Shown piece by piece: positions 1 to 8,900 of a stretch of 64,000 nucleotides of DNA (positions are counted from its first letter, which is position 1; each line of letters starts with the position of its first letter). The notes beneath the pieces were generated by a model that ran no database searches, was not told the origin of the DNA, and saw nothing but the letters and a program-made list of their open reading frames with translations. Made by a program: the position numbers and the translations under genes. The stretch spans positions 186,001-250,000 of the forward strand of contig RDOG01000001.1 in the NCBI GenBank assembly GCA_011365055.1, read 5' to 3'. Origin of the DNA: Promethearchaeota archaeon (GTDB lineage: Archaea; Asgardarchaeota; Lokiarchaeia; Helarchaeales; RDOG01).

Positions 1-143
1 GGATTTATTGGATAAAGTTTTTCTTTTGGAAATCCGAATTCTAGAAGGGTTTTCAAATAATAATGACCAAATTTAAATGGTTGTCTTGAAGCACCTATTA
101 TAGCGATTGTTTCTGGAAAAAAAAAGTTTCTTAAGGGATCCAT
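1..143 (-). CDS. Acyl-CoA/acetyl-CoA synthetase (ADP-forming), CoA-binding domain, partial
   Basis: Only the first 47 codons lie in the window; the gene runs off the left edge. It starts at the ATG at 143. The N-terminus reads PETIAIIGASRQPFKFGHYY, then an LLEFGFP segment and YPIN. This is the typical start of the CoA-binding Rossmann domain of NDP-forming acyl-CoA synthetases, which in archaea make ATP from acetyl-CoA or other acyl-CoAs. Whether the full protein is a single alpha-beta chain or an alpha subunit cannot be seen. It is transcribed away from the glycosyltransferase at 272; the gap between them is AT-rich. Confidence 0.8.
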   Translation of the reverse strand, partial: MDPLRNFFFPETIAIIGASRQPFKFGHYYLKTLLEFGFPKEKLYPIN

Positions 144-271
144 TTTAAATCATACTTTTAAAATTTAGTTTAAATCAGTAAAAAATCTTTGTAATTAATC
201 TTATTTTATAATTTAAATTTTTCTTTTTATTACATAAATTTAAAGAGTTTTTTTTCTTTACAACATAATTG

Positions 272-1519
272 ATGAAGATTTTACATTGTCCGCAGAAATT
301 ATCCTTGAGTGGTGCTGAATTTTATTTCCTTAGGATTTCTGAAGAATTAGCAAAACGTGGTCATACAGTTAAGATATCAACTTCAAATGCTTTAGATTTT
401 ATTAACTTAAGAAATCCTTCTGAAAAAATTCATCAAAAAACAGAAGAAAAAATTAATGGACTTCAAATAAATCGATTTCCAATTGACTATTCGTTCAAAA
501 GTTCATTAGTTGAAAGCATTTTAAATTCAAATATCGATGACTTAATTAAATATATTAAATTTTTTAGTTTTAATATTAATGATCTATATAAATTTTTAAT
601 AAATGGACCATATAGTCCTCAATTATTTAAAAATTTATTGAAAACTAAAGCGGATTTAATTCATAGTATAGCAATTCCTTATGCTTCAGTACTTTATTCT
701 GCCATTATTGGTAAAATTAAAGAAATTCCCAAGATCTGCACGCCATTTTATCATTTTGAAAATCCGCGTTACGAATTTAAATCATATATTAACATTCTAA
801 ATTCTCATGATTTTATCTTAACAAATAGTGATGCAGAATCTAATTATCTTATAAAAAATGGAATAATTTCACAAGATAAAATTCGTAAAATTTTCATGGC
901 AGTTGATGTTGAAAAATATCAAAAAACAAAAAATAAATGGTTCCTTGATTTACACGAAAAAAAAGGACCTATAATACTATTTTGTGGGCATAAAAATTTT
1001 GAAAAAGGTGCTTTGACCATTTTAGATAGCATTCCATCTGTTGTTAAAGAGATACCAAATGTACAATTTGTATTTATTGGTCCAAGTACAAAAGCGTTTA
1101 TTATAAAAAATAAAAAATTAAAAAAATATAAAAAAAATATTCTCAATTTAGGTGTTTTACCATATTTTTCTAAATTAAAAAGAGGTGCCTTTGCAGTTAG
1201 TGATGTATATGTAATGCCTTCAAGAAGCGAGGCTTTTGGGATTTGTTATTTAGAAGCTTGGGCTTCTAAAAAACCTGTAATTGGTTCAAACATTAATGCA
1301 ATTCAAGAAATTATACAAAATGAACACGATGGGTTATTAACAAATTTTAATGATCCACTAGATCTTTCAAAAAAAATTATCTACATGTTAAAAAACGAAG
1401 ATCTAAGGGAGTCAATGGGAAAGGAAGGATATAATAAAATCATCAAGAATGGTTATACATATAAAAATTTAGTAAATCGAATAGAAACAATATATAAAGA
1501 GGCATTAGATAAATATTGA
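272..1519 (+). CDS. Glycosyltransferase family 4 (GT-B fold)
   Basis: A 415-residue glycosyltransferase of the GT4/RfaG type, likely adding a sugar from a nucleotide-sugar donor to a lipid or glycan at the cytoplasmic face. The N-terminal domain opens with a Gly-rich segment (LSLSGAEFYF) and an EELAKRGHTV helix typical of GT4. The C-terminal domain starts near residue 233 (GPIILFCGHKNFEKGA) and holds the donor-site EX7E motif at about residues 321-329 (EAFGICYLE), followed by KPVIGS. An in-frame TTG sits just before the ATG at 272, and the ATG is preferred. The stop overlaps the start of the next gene (ATTGA), so the two are translationally coupled. Acceptor and sugar cannot be told. Confidence 0.85.
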   Translation: MKILHCPQKLSLSGAEFYFLRISEELAKRGHTVKISTSNALDFINLRNPSEKIHQKTEEKINGLQINRFPIDYSFKSSLVESILNSNIDDLIKYIKFFSFNINDLYKFLINGPYSPQLFKNLLKTKADLIHSIAIPYASVLYSAIIGKIKEIPKICTPFYHFENPRYEFKSYINILNSHDFILTNSDAESNYLIKNGIISQDKIRKIFMAVDVEKYQKTKNKWFLDLHEKKGPIILFCGHKNFEKGALTILDSIPSVVKEIPNVQFVFIGPSTKAFIIKNKKLKKYKKNILNLGVLPYFSKLKRGAFAVSDVYVMPSRSEAFGICYLEAWASKKPVIGSNINAIQEIIQNEHDGLLTNFNDPLDLSKKIIYMLKNEDLRESMGKEGYNKIIKNGYTYKNLVNRIETIYKEALDKY

Positions 1520-2724
1520 AATCAAAAATTTCTGGAAATCCCGTTTTAACAGTAAGAAATAATTCTGATTTATATGTAGATGGTATTAAGGCGCAAGAAT
1601 TAATAGATCGATATAAAAGTCCTTTTTTTATTTACTCAGAAAAAGTCATCAGATTAAATTGTAAGGGATTTTTAAAATTATTGAAGAATTATTTCAAAAG
1701 ATTTCAAATATTTTATTCCTACAAATCAAATCCCTTTCCCCAAATATGTGAAATCATTCATTCTGAGGGAATTGGTGCTGAAGTAGTATCCTTGCAAGAA
1801 TTAGATCAAGCATTAGGACTTAAACTTGAAAATGATAATATATGCATTGGAACTCCTTACTTAACAAATGAATTATTGAAACTAATTTTTTCTAAAAAAA
1901 TAAATAATATTGGATGTTGGTCACTACCTCAAATGGAACAAATTGTAGATTTATCTAAGAATTTACAAAGTGTACTAGATATTATGATTCGTATTAGACC
2001 TAATTCATATAAAAAAACGTTAGGAATTAAAATTTCAAAAGAAAATTGTCAAAAAATAATTAATTTATTAGATAATACATCTCTAAAAATAACTGGATTA
2101 CATTCTCACTATTCAACTCAAATGATGAAGGAAAATTTGTATATCGAAAATTTGAATTTGATTCTAGAAACATATGAGATTTTAGAAAGCATGGGATTTA
2201 ATTCCATAGATTCTTTTAATCTTGGAGGAGGATTTCCAGAAGCATCAATTTTGAAATTAGAAGATTTAGATAAAATATTTTCATCAATAAAAGATAGAAT
2301 GGAAGAATCAGGTTTTAATAATAAAAACATAATTTTTGAACCAGGAAGATATTTTATTAGTGATGCAGGTATGGTATTTTCTAAAATACTGGATATCTTT
2401 AATGATTTTGATGAAAAATGGATAAGATTAAATATAGGTACTAATTTTTTGCCTCGGACATCAAAATCCAATTTTAAATTCTTCTGCATAAATAAAATCA
2501 CTCAACCCAATATTGAACAAGTAAATATATTGGGTAATTTACCCTCAGAGATGGACTTCTTTGCTAAAAACTATCTTACAATAAAAGATATTGAAATGAA
2601 AGATAACATTTTAATAACTAATGCAGGTGCTTATACACAAACTTGGTCTACGCACTTTCCCTATCCAAAACCACAACATTTGTTGATAAGAAAGGATAAA
2701 AATGTTCAAGAGCTTATCCCGTAA
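1516..2724 (+). CDS. PLP-dependent decarboxylase of the DAP/ornithine decarboxylase (fold III) family
   Basis: A 402-residue fold-III PLP enzyme related to diaminopimelate and carboxynorspermidine decarboxylases. K70 in FYSYKSNP is the Schiff-base lysine. HSHYSTQ, NLGGGFPE and FEPGRYF are the usual cofactor and phosphate-binding segments, and GAYTQTWSTHF is the C-terminal Tyr motif. The usual catalytic Cys of the G-x-x-C-E-x-x-D motif appears to be Pro here (GNLPSEMD), so its reaction may differ from decarboxylation of DAP. The start is TTG overlapping the TGA of the glycosyltransferase, so this is a two-gene operon. The partner glycosyltransferase hints at surface-glycan or amino-sugar modification rather than lysine synthesis, which is inference. 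Confidence 0.75.
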   Translation: MKSKISGNPVLTVRNNSDLYVDGIKAQELIDRYKSPFFIYSEKVIRLNCKGFLKLLKNYFKRFQIFYSYKSNPFPQICEIIHSEGIGAEVVSLQELDQALGLKLENDNICIGTPYLTNELLKLIFSKKINNIGCWSLPQMEQIVDLSKNLQSVLDIMIRIRPNSYKKTLGIKISKENCQKIINLLDNTSLKITGLHSHYSTQMMKENLYIENLNLILETYEILESMGFNSIDSFNLGGGFPEASILKLEDLDKIFSSIKDRMEESGFNNKNIIFEPGRYFISDAGMVFSKILDIFNDFDEKWIRLNIGTNFLPRTSKSNFKFFCINKITQPNIEQVNILGNLPSEMDFFAKNYLTIKDIEMKDNILITNAGAYTQTWSTHFPYPKPQHLLIRKDKNVQELIP

Positions 2725-3901
2725 CTTGATCTTCAATCCAATTTAAACTATATTTATAATCTACTTTTTCCCATAAGTTTGAAATGAGGATGAATAGAAA
2801 GACACAGGTAAAACTTAATGGCATTACCATAATTATTGATAAATTTCCAAGTAATTGCGATTGTAATAAAAGTCCTAAGAAGAGAAATAAGTCAACAAAT
2901 AATAATCCTGTAAAAAAATATAATGTTAAAGAAAATTTGCCCATTTTTATTAGGAGAATTTCAATTTTTTTTGATTGTTTTTTATCTAATTCATAATAAA
3001 CATAAAATATTTGGAAAAAAAGCATGGAAATTCCTATAGAGAAAATAACATATAATGTTGAATCAGGAAAAAATCCAGGGAACATAAGTAAAATCAATTC
3101 TCCGATACCTACAAGAGAAATTATTGTTCCAGTTTTCCAATTTCTCTTTGAAAATTTACTCAATTCATTATTTTGAATGGCTTCTTTCAAGTATTGTCCT
3201 AGAATTGTTCCTATTATGACAAAAGATAACCATGGGATCAATGGAAATTGCCCATAAATAAAAATATCTAAGAGAAAAACCAAAGGATGCGCAGTTGGAT
3301 AATAATACCAACCCATTCGTATGATATGTATTGGTCCTTGACCATTTATTAATGGAAGATAAGCTATAATTAAATTAAATAAAAGAATTCCGATGACAAT
3401 AAACAATCTGGTCTTTTTTGGTACTTTTAACAAAAAATAACTAATAATATAGCACAATCCAATTGAATGAAAGATTCCCCATAAAAATAGCCAATCCCAA
3501 AAATTCGTGCTTGTATAGATTCTAAATACTGCAGAATAAGGTGAAAAACCAAAGTTTGGAAATATATAATAAATTGCAGCTTCGACGATGATATTATAAA
3601 TGAATCCAAAACAAATTAAAAATAAACCTCTTCTTAAAACATGTTTTTTTATAAGTTCATCTGATTGTCCAGCTTGATTTCTTCTATCCTTCATTAAAAT
3701 TATTGAGATTCCTACTAAGATAAAAAACATTGGAGCTCCAACTGCAGCGAGACTATTTAATATTCCAAATAAAATTGAATTTGTATTATCTACCCAGTAA
3801 TTTGAAGAATGGGAAAGGATTAATAAAATAACACAAAAACCTCGAAAAGCATCTACTGATTTTAATCGTGGAGGTTCAATCCTATTTTCTAGGTTGTTAA
3901 T
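2714..3901 (-). CDS. Multi-pass acyltransferase-like membrane protein (HGSNAT/DUF1624-like), non-canonical start
   Basis: An integral membrane protein paralogous to the gene just upstream (3906-5111). It has about nine or ten hydrophobic segments and the family motif RLKSVDAFRG near its N-terminus, as in heparan-alpha-glucosaminide N-acetyltransferase/YeiB-like membrane acyltransferases. The first ATG (3730) would delete this motif and the first membrane helix. The frame stays open to about 3938, and the residues encoded between 3730 and 3901 align closely with the paralogue. No ATG, GTG or TTG occurs there; an AGGTGA followed four bases later by ATT (3901) is the best start candidate. The gene follows its paralogue directly in one operon. 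The substrate is unknown. Confidence 0.7.
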   Translation of the reverse strand: MNNLENRIEPPRLKSVDAFRGFCVILLILSHSSNYWVDNTNSILFGILNSLAAVGAPMFFILVGISIILMKDRRNQAGQSDELIKKHVLRRGLFLICFGFIYNIIVEAAIYYIFPNFGFSPYSAVFRIYTSTNFWDWLFLWGIFHSIGLCYIISYFLLKVPKKTRLFIVIGILLFNLIIAYLPLINGQGPIHIIRMGWYYYPTAHPLVFLLDIFIYGQFPLIPWLSFVIIGTILGQYLKEAIQNNELSKFSKRNWKTGTIISLVGIGELILLMFPGFFPDSTLYVIFSIGISMLFFQIFYVYYELDKKQSKKIEILLIKMGKFSLTLYFFTGLLFVDLFLFLGLLLQSQLLGNLSIIMVMPLSFTCVFLFILISNLWEKVDYKYSLNWIEDQVTG

Positions 3902-3905
3902 AAAA

Positions 3906-5111
3906 TCACCTTGTAATTTTTCTCTCGAACCAATTTAAGCTATATTTAAAGTCATTTTTTGCCCAAGCATTTGTTAATAAAATAAACAATAAGATAAATA
4001 AGACATCTAATGGTACTACAAGCCAAAAAGGCATGGTACCCAGTAATGGAATTTGTATTAATACGCCAATGATGAGAAAGAGATCAACCATTAGTAAACC
4101 CGTTAAAAAATAAATGCTTAAAGAAAATCTACCAAGCATTCCTAGAATGTAATCAAGTTTTTTTGATTCCTTGTGATTTATTTCAATATATCTAAAAACG
4201 AGCATATATAGTAATATCAATGCAGCGGTAATAAAAAGTACATATAACGTGGTTTCTGGAAAAAATCCTGGAATAAAAATGAAAATTAGACATATCAATC
4301 CTGATGTTAGTAGAATTGTTAATTTTTTCCAATATTTATTGATAAACATTTGTGGTTCGTTTTTTTTCATATGTTCTAATAACGTTTCTCCGACAATTGT
4401 TCCTACTATGGCATAAAATATCCAAGGAAAAATGGGATATTGTCCATAGAATAAGATATCTAGGATTATAGTAATCGGATGAGCTGTTGGTACGTAATGC
4501 CAATCAGGTTGAAACGTGTGAAATGGTATACCGCCAAAGAATAATGGCAAGTAAGTAATAATAATAGTAATGATTAATACGTTAATTGCAGCAACTATTC
4601 TTATTTTTATGGGAGTTTTATATAAGAAATAACTTACAAGGAGACATAATCCAAGGATATGAAAAATTCCAAATAATGTTAACCAATCCCAGAATGATGA
4701 ATTCGCATAAATAATATATAATGCAGAATTAGGGGGATAAATATAATAAGGAGCTATTAAAAATATTAAGGCCTCTGCAATAAAATTATAAAAATAGCCA
4801 AAACCAATTAAAAATAAACCTCTTTTTATTATGAGGTTTCTAATTTCATTATCACTTTTTCCATTTATTTTCATTGTATCTACCATAAAAATCATTGATA
4901 TTCCAATTAACAACATAAAAAGTGGTGCACCTAAAGGAATTAAGCTATTAAAAATATAAAATGGAATTGAATAAACATCATTACACCAATAATGTGATCC
5001 ATGAGAAATAATTACGAGAATAACGCCGAATCCTCGAAAGATATCTAATGATTTTAATCTTATTGGTTTTATGGCATTACTTGTATCGTTAATAGAATCA
5101 CCGATTTTCAT
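3906..5111 (-). CDS. Multi-pass acyltransferase-like membrane protein (HGSNAT/DUF1624-like)
   Basis: A 401-residue polytopic membrane protein with about ten helices. The N-terminus has RLKSLDIFRG followed by a helix containing ISHGSHYW. This matches the R-x-x-x-D-x-x-RG signature of the heparan-alpha-glucosaminide N-acetyltransferase-like/DUF1624 family, which moves acyl groups across or at the membrane. It is the first gene of a two-gene tandem duplication, and its stop abuts the coding sequence of the second copy. The start ATG at 5111 leaves a short polar N-terminus. Likely role is acylation of a surface sugar or lipid; the exact acceptor cannot be inferred. Confidence 0.75.
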   Translation of the reverse strand: MKIGDSINDTSNAIKPIRLKSLDIFRGFGVILVIISHGSHYWCNDVYSIPFYIFNSLIPLGAPLFMLLIGISMIFMVDTMKINGKSDNEIRNLIIKRGLFLIGFGYFYNFIAEALIFLIAPYYIYPPNSALYIIYANSSFWDWLTLFGIFHILGLCLLVSYFLYKTPIKIRIVAAINVLIITIIITYLPLFFGGIPFHTFQPDWHYVPTAHPITIILDILFYGQYPIFPWIFYAIVGTIVGETLLEHMKKNEPQMFINKYWKKLTILLTSGLICLIFIFIPGFFPETTLYVLFITAALILLYMLVFRYIEINHKESKKLDYILGMLGRFSLSIYFLTGLLMVDLFLIIGVLIQIPLLGTMPFWLVVPLDVLFILLFILLTNAWAKNDFKYSLNWFERKITR

Positions 5112-5226
5112 CTATCATGAAAATTAATAATCCATTAATAAAAAGCTTTTTTAGGATTTAGAATTATTAGAATTAGAATTAGATTAGAAAATTTAAAATT
5201 AAAATTTTCATATTTTGATTTGTACT

Positions 5227-5922
5227 ATGTTATCTAAACCTGTAAAACCCAAATTAGCTGCATCAGTAATATTATTAAGAAATATACCACCTAACTCTGA
5301 AATTTTAATGATTAAGAGACATAAAAATATGAAATTTTTAGGGGGATTTCATGCATTTCCTGGTGGAAAAATGGAATTTGATGATCAAGTTTTAAATGAT
5401 ATTAATTATTTTGAAAATAACTTTTCAAATGAATCAAGAAGATTTTTTCAAATTGAAAACAAAGATATTGAAACAAAATTAATACATGCTCTTTATATAA
5501 CTGCAATAAGAGAATTATTTGAAGAAGTTGGAGTTTTATTGGTTACTAATGAAGAAGATCAACTAATAAATTTAGAAATAATTAATAATTTAAACAAAAT
5601 TATTGAATTAAGAAAGAAATTATTAACAAAAGAATCAAAATTTTCTCAAATATTGAATGATAACAAATTAAAACCTATTTATCACCATTTAAAACCGTTC
5701 AAACATTTTATTACTCCCGAAATTTCTCCAATTAGATATGATACATATTTTTTTACCTTAAAAATGCCTCAAAATCAAAAAGTTTTATCTTTATCAAAAG
5801 AGATAGAAGACTACAGGTGGTTAGAACCAAAAGAAGCTCTAAAAAAATATAATCAAGGTGAAATAAAATTGATACCTCCCCAATTGGCATGTATTACTGA
5901 TTTAAAGAAATTAAACAGGTAA
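5227..5922 (+). CDS. Nudix hydrolase, NUDT19/acyl-CoA diphosphatase-like
   Basis: A Nudix enzyme of about 231 residues. The Nudix box is split by a long insertion: GGFHAFPGGKMEF near residue 40, then AIRELFEEVGVLL near residue 95, giving REx2EExG. Such an insertion between the glycine part and the REUXEE part is typical of NUDT19-type proteins, several of which hydrolyse CoA esters. The ATG at 5227 is chosen over an upstream in-frame TTG. It leads an operon with two hotdog-fold proteins and a lipid-kinase-like protein, six bases before the next start, which fits acyl-CoA or lipid turnover. Confidence 0.8.
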   Translation: MLSKPVKPKLAASVILLRNIPPNSEILMIKRHKNMKFLGGFHAFPGGKMEFDDQVLNDINYFENNFSNESRRFFQIENKDIETKLIHALYITAIRELFEEVGVLLVTNEEDQLINLEIINNLNKIIELRKKLLTKESKFSQILNDNKLKPIYHHLKPFKHFITPEISPIRYDTYFFTLKMPQNQKVLSLSKEIEDYRWLEPKEALKKYNQGEIKLIPPQLACITDLKKLNR

Positions 5923-5927
5923 AAAAA

Positions 5928-6416
5928 ATGAAGGAAGATAAAAATTTCGAAGAAATTAAACAAATATTAAAAGAAGCAAATAGCAGAATGAGGCCAATAG
6001 AATTAACACTACCTTTAAAAAAGTTAGTCAAGTTTTGTGAAATTATAGATGAAACAAATCTGATTTATAGAGAATTATCAGAAGCAAAAAAGAGAGGTTA
6101 TAAACAAGTTCCAATACCAGAATCTTATTTATTAACATTCATTTCTCCGATAACGCATGAATTTTTTACAACAGGGATAGGGAAGCATATGGGTAAGGAA
6201 ATAAAGGGAATCATCCATACATCATCCAAAATTGAATTTAAAGAGCAATTATATTGTGAGACTACTTATTTATTAGAAATGGATTTAAAAAATGTCATTC
6301 AAAAGAAAGGAAAAATGGGTGATTTTATTGATACAATGTATCAAATTTCTTTGAAAAATGGAGAAGGAAAAGTTTGTTTTGTTGATTATCATGAATTTTT
6401 TATGAAAATTAATTAA
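5928..6416 (+). CDS. Hotdog-fold protein, MaoC-like dehydratase N-terminal type
   Basis: A 162-residue protein resembling the N-terminal (non-catalytic) hotdog half of MaoC/HTD2-type hydroxyacyl-CoA or -ACP dehydratases: an N-terminal helix, then a PESYLLTFISP segment and a beta-rich tail ending DYHEFFMK. It lies directly before a second hotdog gene (6431) that resembles the catalytic half, so the two probably form a heteromeric (R)-specific enoyl-CoA hydratase/dehydratase. Spacing is 5 bases after the Nudix gene and 14 before the partner. Family assignment is by pattern and context, not by a catalytic motif. Confidence 0.6.
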   Translation: MKEDKNFEEIKQILKEANSRMRPIELTLPLKKLVKFCEIIDETNLIYRELSEAKKRGYKQVPIPESYLLTFISPITHEFFTTGIGKHMGKEIKGIIHTSSKIEFKEQLYCETTYLLEMDLKNVIQKKGKMGDFIDTMYQISLKNGEGKVCFVDYHEFFMKIN

Positions 6417-6430
6417 AGAGATTTAAAATT

Positions 6431-6853
6431 ATGAATAATGGTTTTTATTTTGAAGAATTAAAAATTGGTCAAAGAATACCAGAGCTGGGAATTAAAATAA
6501 TTCCAGAAAAAAATAAACAATATTGTAGAATTGTAAAGGAGATAAATCCATTACATTATAATTTAAAATATGCACAAAGTTTAGGATATAAAGATATCGT
6601 TATTGCGGGAGTATTTACGTATTCGTTTTTCACAAAAACAATTACAGATTGGATTGGTGAAAATGGAAAAATTAAGGAACTTGAGATATGTTTTCAAAAT
6701 CCTGCTTATGAAAATGATACTCTAATTCATAAAGGAATTTTAATTGATAAAAAAATCATAAACAATAAAAAATTTATTAAGGTCGAAATTCAGTCTGAGA
6801 ATCAAGATGGGGAACATTTAGCAACCGCTAAATTCATTATAGAAATCAAATAA
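6431..6853 (+). CDS. MaoC-like (R)-hydratase/dehydratase, hotdog fold
   Basis: A 140-residue single-hotdog protein. EINPLHYNLKYAQSLGY sits where MaoC hydratases have the GDxNPxHxD motif, followed by IVIAGVFTYSFF. The Asn-Pro-Leu-His core is kept, but the usual catalytic Asp before it is Glu and the Asp after His is Asn. Family activity is reversible hydration of trans-2-enoyl-CoA to (R)-3-hydroxyacyl-CoA; the substitutions make the activity less certain. It likely pairs with the preceding hotdog protein in the Nudix/lipid-kinase operon. Confidence 0.7.
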   Translation: MNNGFYFEELKIGQRIPELGIKIIPEKNKQYCRIVKEINPLHYNLKYAQSLGYKDIVIAGVFTYSFFTKTITDWIGENGKIKELEICFQNPAYENDTLIHKGILIDKKIINNKKFIKVEIQSENQDGEHLATAKFIIEIK

Positions 6854-6882
6854 TAATAAAAAAAAGGAAAATGTGATGAATA

Positions 6883-7830
6883 ATGTTTTTTGTCATAAAC
6901 CCTAAATCTCAGAATGGAAAAACAGGGGAAAAATGGGAGAAGGAAATAAAACCATTATTAGATTCAAACAATTTAAAATATGACTTTAAACTCACAGAAT
7001 ATAGAAATCATGCAACAGAAATTGTTAGACAAAAAATTAAAGATGGTGAAAAATTTATTATAGCAGTGGGAGGAGATGGAACTTTTAATGAAGTTCTTAA
7101 TGGATTTTTTGAAAATGACGAAATAATAGATCCAGATTGTGTATTAGGATTTTTCTCCAGTGGGACAGGCTCAGATACAATAAAAACTTTGGGTCATTCA
7201 AAGGAAATTTCTGATCAAATTGAAATTTTAAAAAGTGGTATTATAAAAAAGGTTGATGTTGGAAAAGCTTGTTACGTAGATTTTGATGGAAATAAAGTAA
7301 GTCGTTATTTTATAAATGTTGGAGACGTAGGTTTAAGTGGGGATGTTGTTGATAGAGTTAATAGAACAACCAAACGTTTAGGAGGAAAAATTTCTTTTCT
7401 GATAGGTTCAATTCGTGGGATACTTCATCATAAACCCGTACAATCTACATTTATTTTTGATGATGATGAAAATAATAAATTTGAAGGTAATTTAAATCTT
7501 GCAGCATTCGCAGTAGGAAAATATTTTGGAGGCGGGATGATGATATGCCCAAACGCGATTAATGATGATGGATTACTAGATGTTGTTTCAGGAATAGACA
7601 TGGGAAAATTGAGATTGTTGAAGAACCTTAAAAAAATTTATAAAGGGGAACATTTGGATTTGGAAGGTGTAACTGAGCATCAAAGATGTAAGAAAATAAA
7701 AATCATTTCAGAATCACCTATATTCGTTGATCTAGATGGCGAACAAGTTGGCACGACAGAAGCAGAATTTGAAATAATTCCCGGAATAGTTTCCATTAAA
7801 ACAGTTGAAAAAAAAGAATCTGATAATTAA
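6883..7830 (+). CDS. Diacylglycerol kinase-family (DagK/YegS) lipid kinase
   Basis: A 315-residue lipid kinase. GGDGTFNEVLNGF near residue 65 is the ATP-binding motif of the DAGK catalytic domain. SSGTGSDTIKTLG corresponds to the GTxNDxA segment, with Asn changed to Ser. GGGMMICPNA and VDLDGEQVG are the C-terminal signatures. Members phosphorylate diacylglycerol, sphingoid bases or, in archaea, possibly archaeol-type lipids. It is the last gene of the operon starting at 5227, and its end meets the convergent gene at 7833 almost without a gap. Confidence 0.85.
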   Translation: MFFVINPKSQNGKTGEKWEKEIKPLLDSNNLKYDFKLTEYRNHATEIVRQKIKDGEKFIIAVGGDGTFNEVLNGFFENDEIIDPDCVLGFFSSGTGSDTIKTLGHSKEISDQIEILKSGIIKKVDVGKACYVDFDGNKVSRYFINVGDVGLSGDVVDRVNRTTKRLGGKISFLIGSIRGILHHKPVQSTFIFDDDENNKFEGNLNLAAFAVGKYFGGGMMICPNAINDDGLLDVVSGIDMGKLRLLKNLKKIYKGEHLDLEGVTEHQRCKKIKIISESPIFVDLDGEQVGTTEAEFEIIPGIVSIKTVEKKESDN

Positions 7831-7832
7831 TC

Positions 7833-8888
7833 TCAAAATTTCATTATTTTTTTTACTTTTAATCCAATTTTTGGGTAATCGACACCAAATTTTAACCCAT
7901 ACATTGGTATTTTTGCGCACATATTTGTACAAAAATCTTCCCTTATTTTACTCATTCTCTCATCGATGAGATAGTCTTTTTTGTATAAATCTTTTTCAAA
8001 GAAAAAAGGGATTATTTTTTTATAACAATCTGTAGAATCAATAAGTTTTATCTTAGATTTTATCTTACCTGTTAATTTCATCAAAACAATAGCTTTTAAA
8101 GGCAATGACTTTTTTTCAACTTTAAATCCAGATTTTCCAAGATCTACTATCGTGCTTATATCTCCAAAGCTTGATTTCAATCTAGATGCTACCTGAAGCT
8201 CTGGGGCCAGATAATTAAATAAGTCTTTTTTTAAACTAATACTCGAAATAAGAAATGTGGGAATAAGTTCTATATTTTTTTGTTTAATTTTCATCAATTG
8301 ATAAAATGGAATAATGTTAAACTGATTTTTTTTTCTTATAATGAAGGTTTGATCGTCCGAAACCATTTTATATTGATTTGTTAGTAAGGATAAAGCAAAA
8401 GTACTCTTTCCAGAATTTTTGGGGCCAATAATTAAAATGCATTCCTTTCCATTACTTATACATGAGGAATGTATTCGATAAATTCCTTTTTTTTCCAAGA
8501 AATAACTAAAATAAAAATCAATTAAATTTATACAAATATCGAAATATGCATTGGGATTTTTTATTAAATTAATTGCAAAATTTTTATTAAAATCTTCTTT
8601 AGATTTTACGGGTGATTTCTCCTCTTGAAAATATCCATAAAATACATTATTTTTATACCAAACTTCACCTAAGGATTGTTTCCAAATTAATTTTGCATCA
8701 TTTGGTATATCGATTAAATTAAATTTCTTGCTTTGAAATAATAAAAGCCACGCATTAATTTTAGTTTTTTTAGCTGATTTAATTAAGAATTTATCATAAA
8801 AAATGTTAATATATTCATTGATTGATTGTGAATTAGTTTTAAAACCAAGAATTATATTTTGAAATTTAATATATTTGGTGAATATTAT
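7833..8888 (-). CDS. HPr kinase-like P-loop protein, non-canonical start
   Basis: The C-terminal half carries a Walker A motif IIGPKNSGKSTFAL after RIHSSCISNGKECI, and SDDQTF further on, as in HprK-type kinases and related HprK-like ATP-binding proteins. The first accepted start (TTG at 8498) cuts into a clearly conserved block. The frame is open for 130 more codons to a TAG just above 8888 and encodes protein-like sequence (INAWLLLFQSKKF, IWKQSLGEVWY) with no ATG, GTG or TTG. A GAGGG ribosome site lies seven bases before ATA-ATA at 8888. The full protein would have about 351 residues. It is the last gene of the operon with the small GTPase, 12 bases after the OB-fold gene. Its substrate is unknown. 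Confidence 0.65.
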   Translation of the reverse strand: MIFTKYIKFQNIILGFKTNSQSINEYINIFYDKFLIKSAKKTKINAWLLLFQSKKFNLIDIPNDAKLIWKQSLGEVWYKNNVFYGYFQEEKSPVKSKEDFNKNFAINLIKNPNAYFDICINLIDFYFSYFLEKKGIYRIHSSCISNGKECILIIGPKNSGKSTFALSLLTNQYKMVSDDQTFIIRKKNQFNIIPFYQLMKIKQKNIELIPTFLISSISLKKDLFNYLAPELQVASRLKSSFGDISTIVDLGKSGFKVEKKSLPLKAIVLMKLTGKIKSKIKLIDSTDCYKKIIPFFFEKDLYKKDYLIDERMSKIREDFCTNMCAKIPMYGLKFGVDYPKIGLKVKKIMKF

Positions 8889-8900
8889 CTATTATCCCTC

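Noticed and set aside
3890..3945. Programmed frameshift fusing the two acyltransferase-like paralogues
   Set aside because: The junction has no slippery run and the first protein ends normally after its C-terminal helix. A coupled non-AUG start explains the data more simply.
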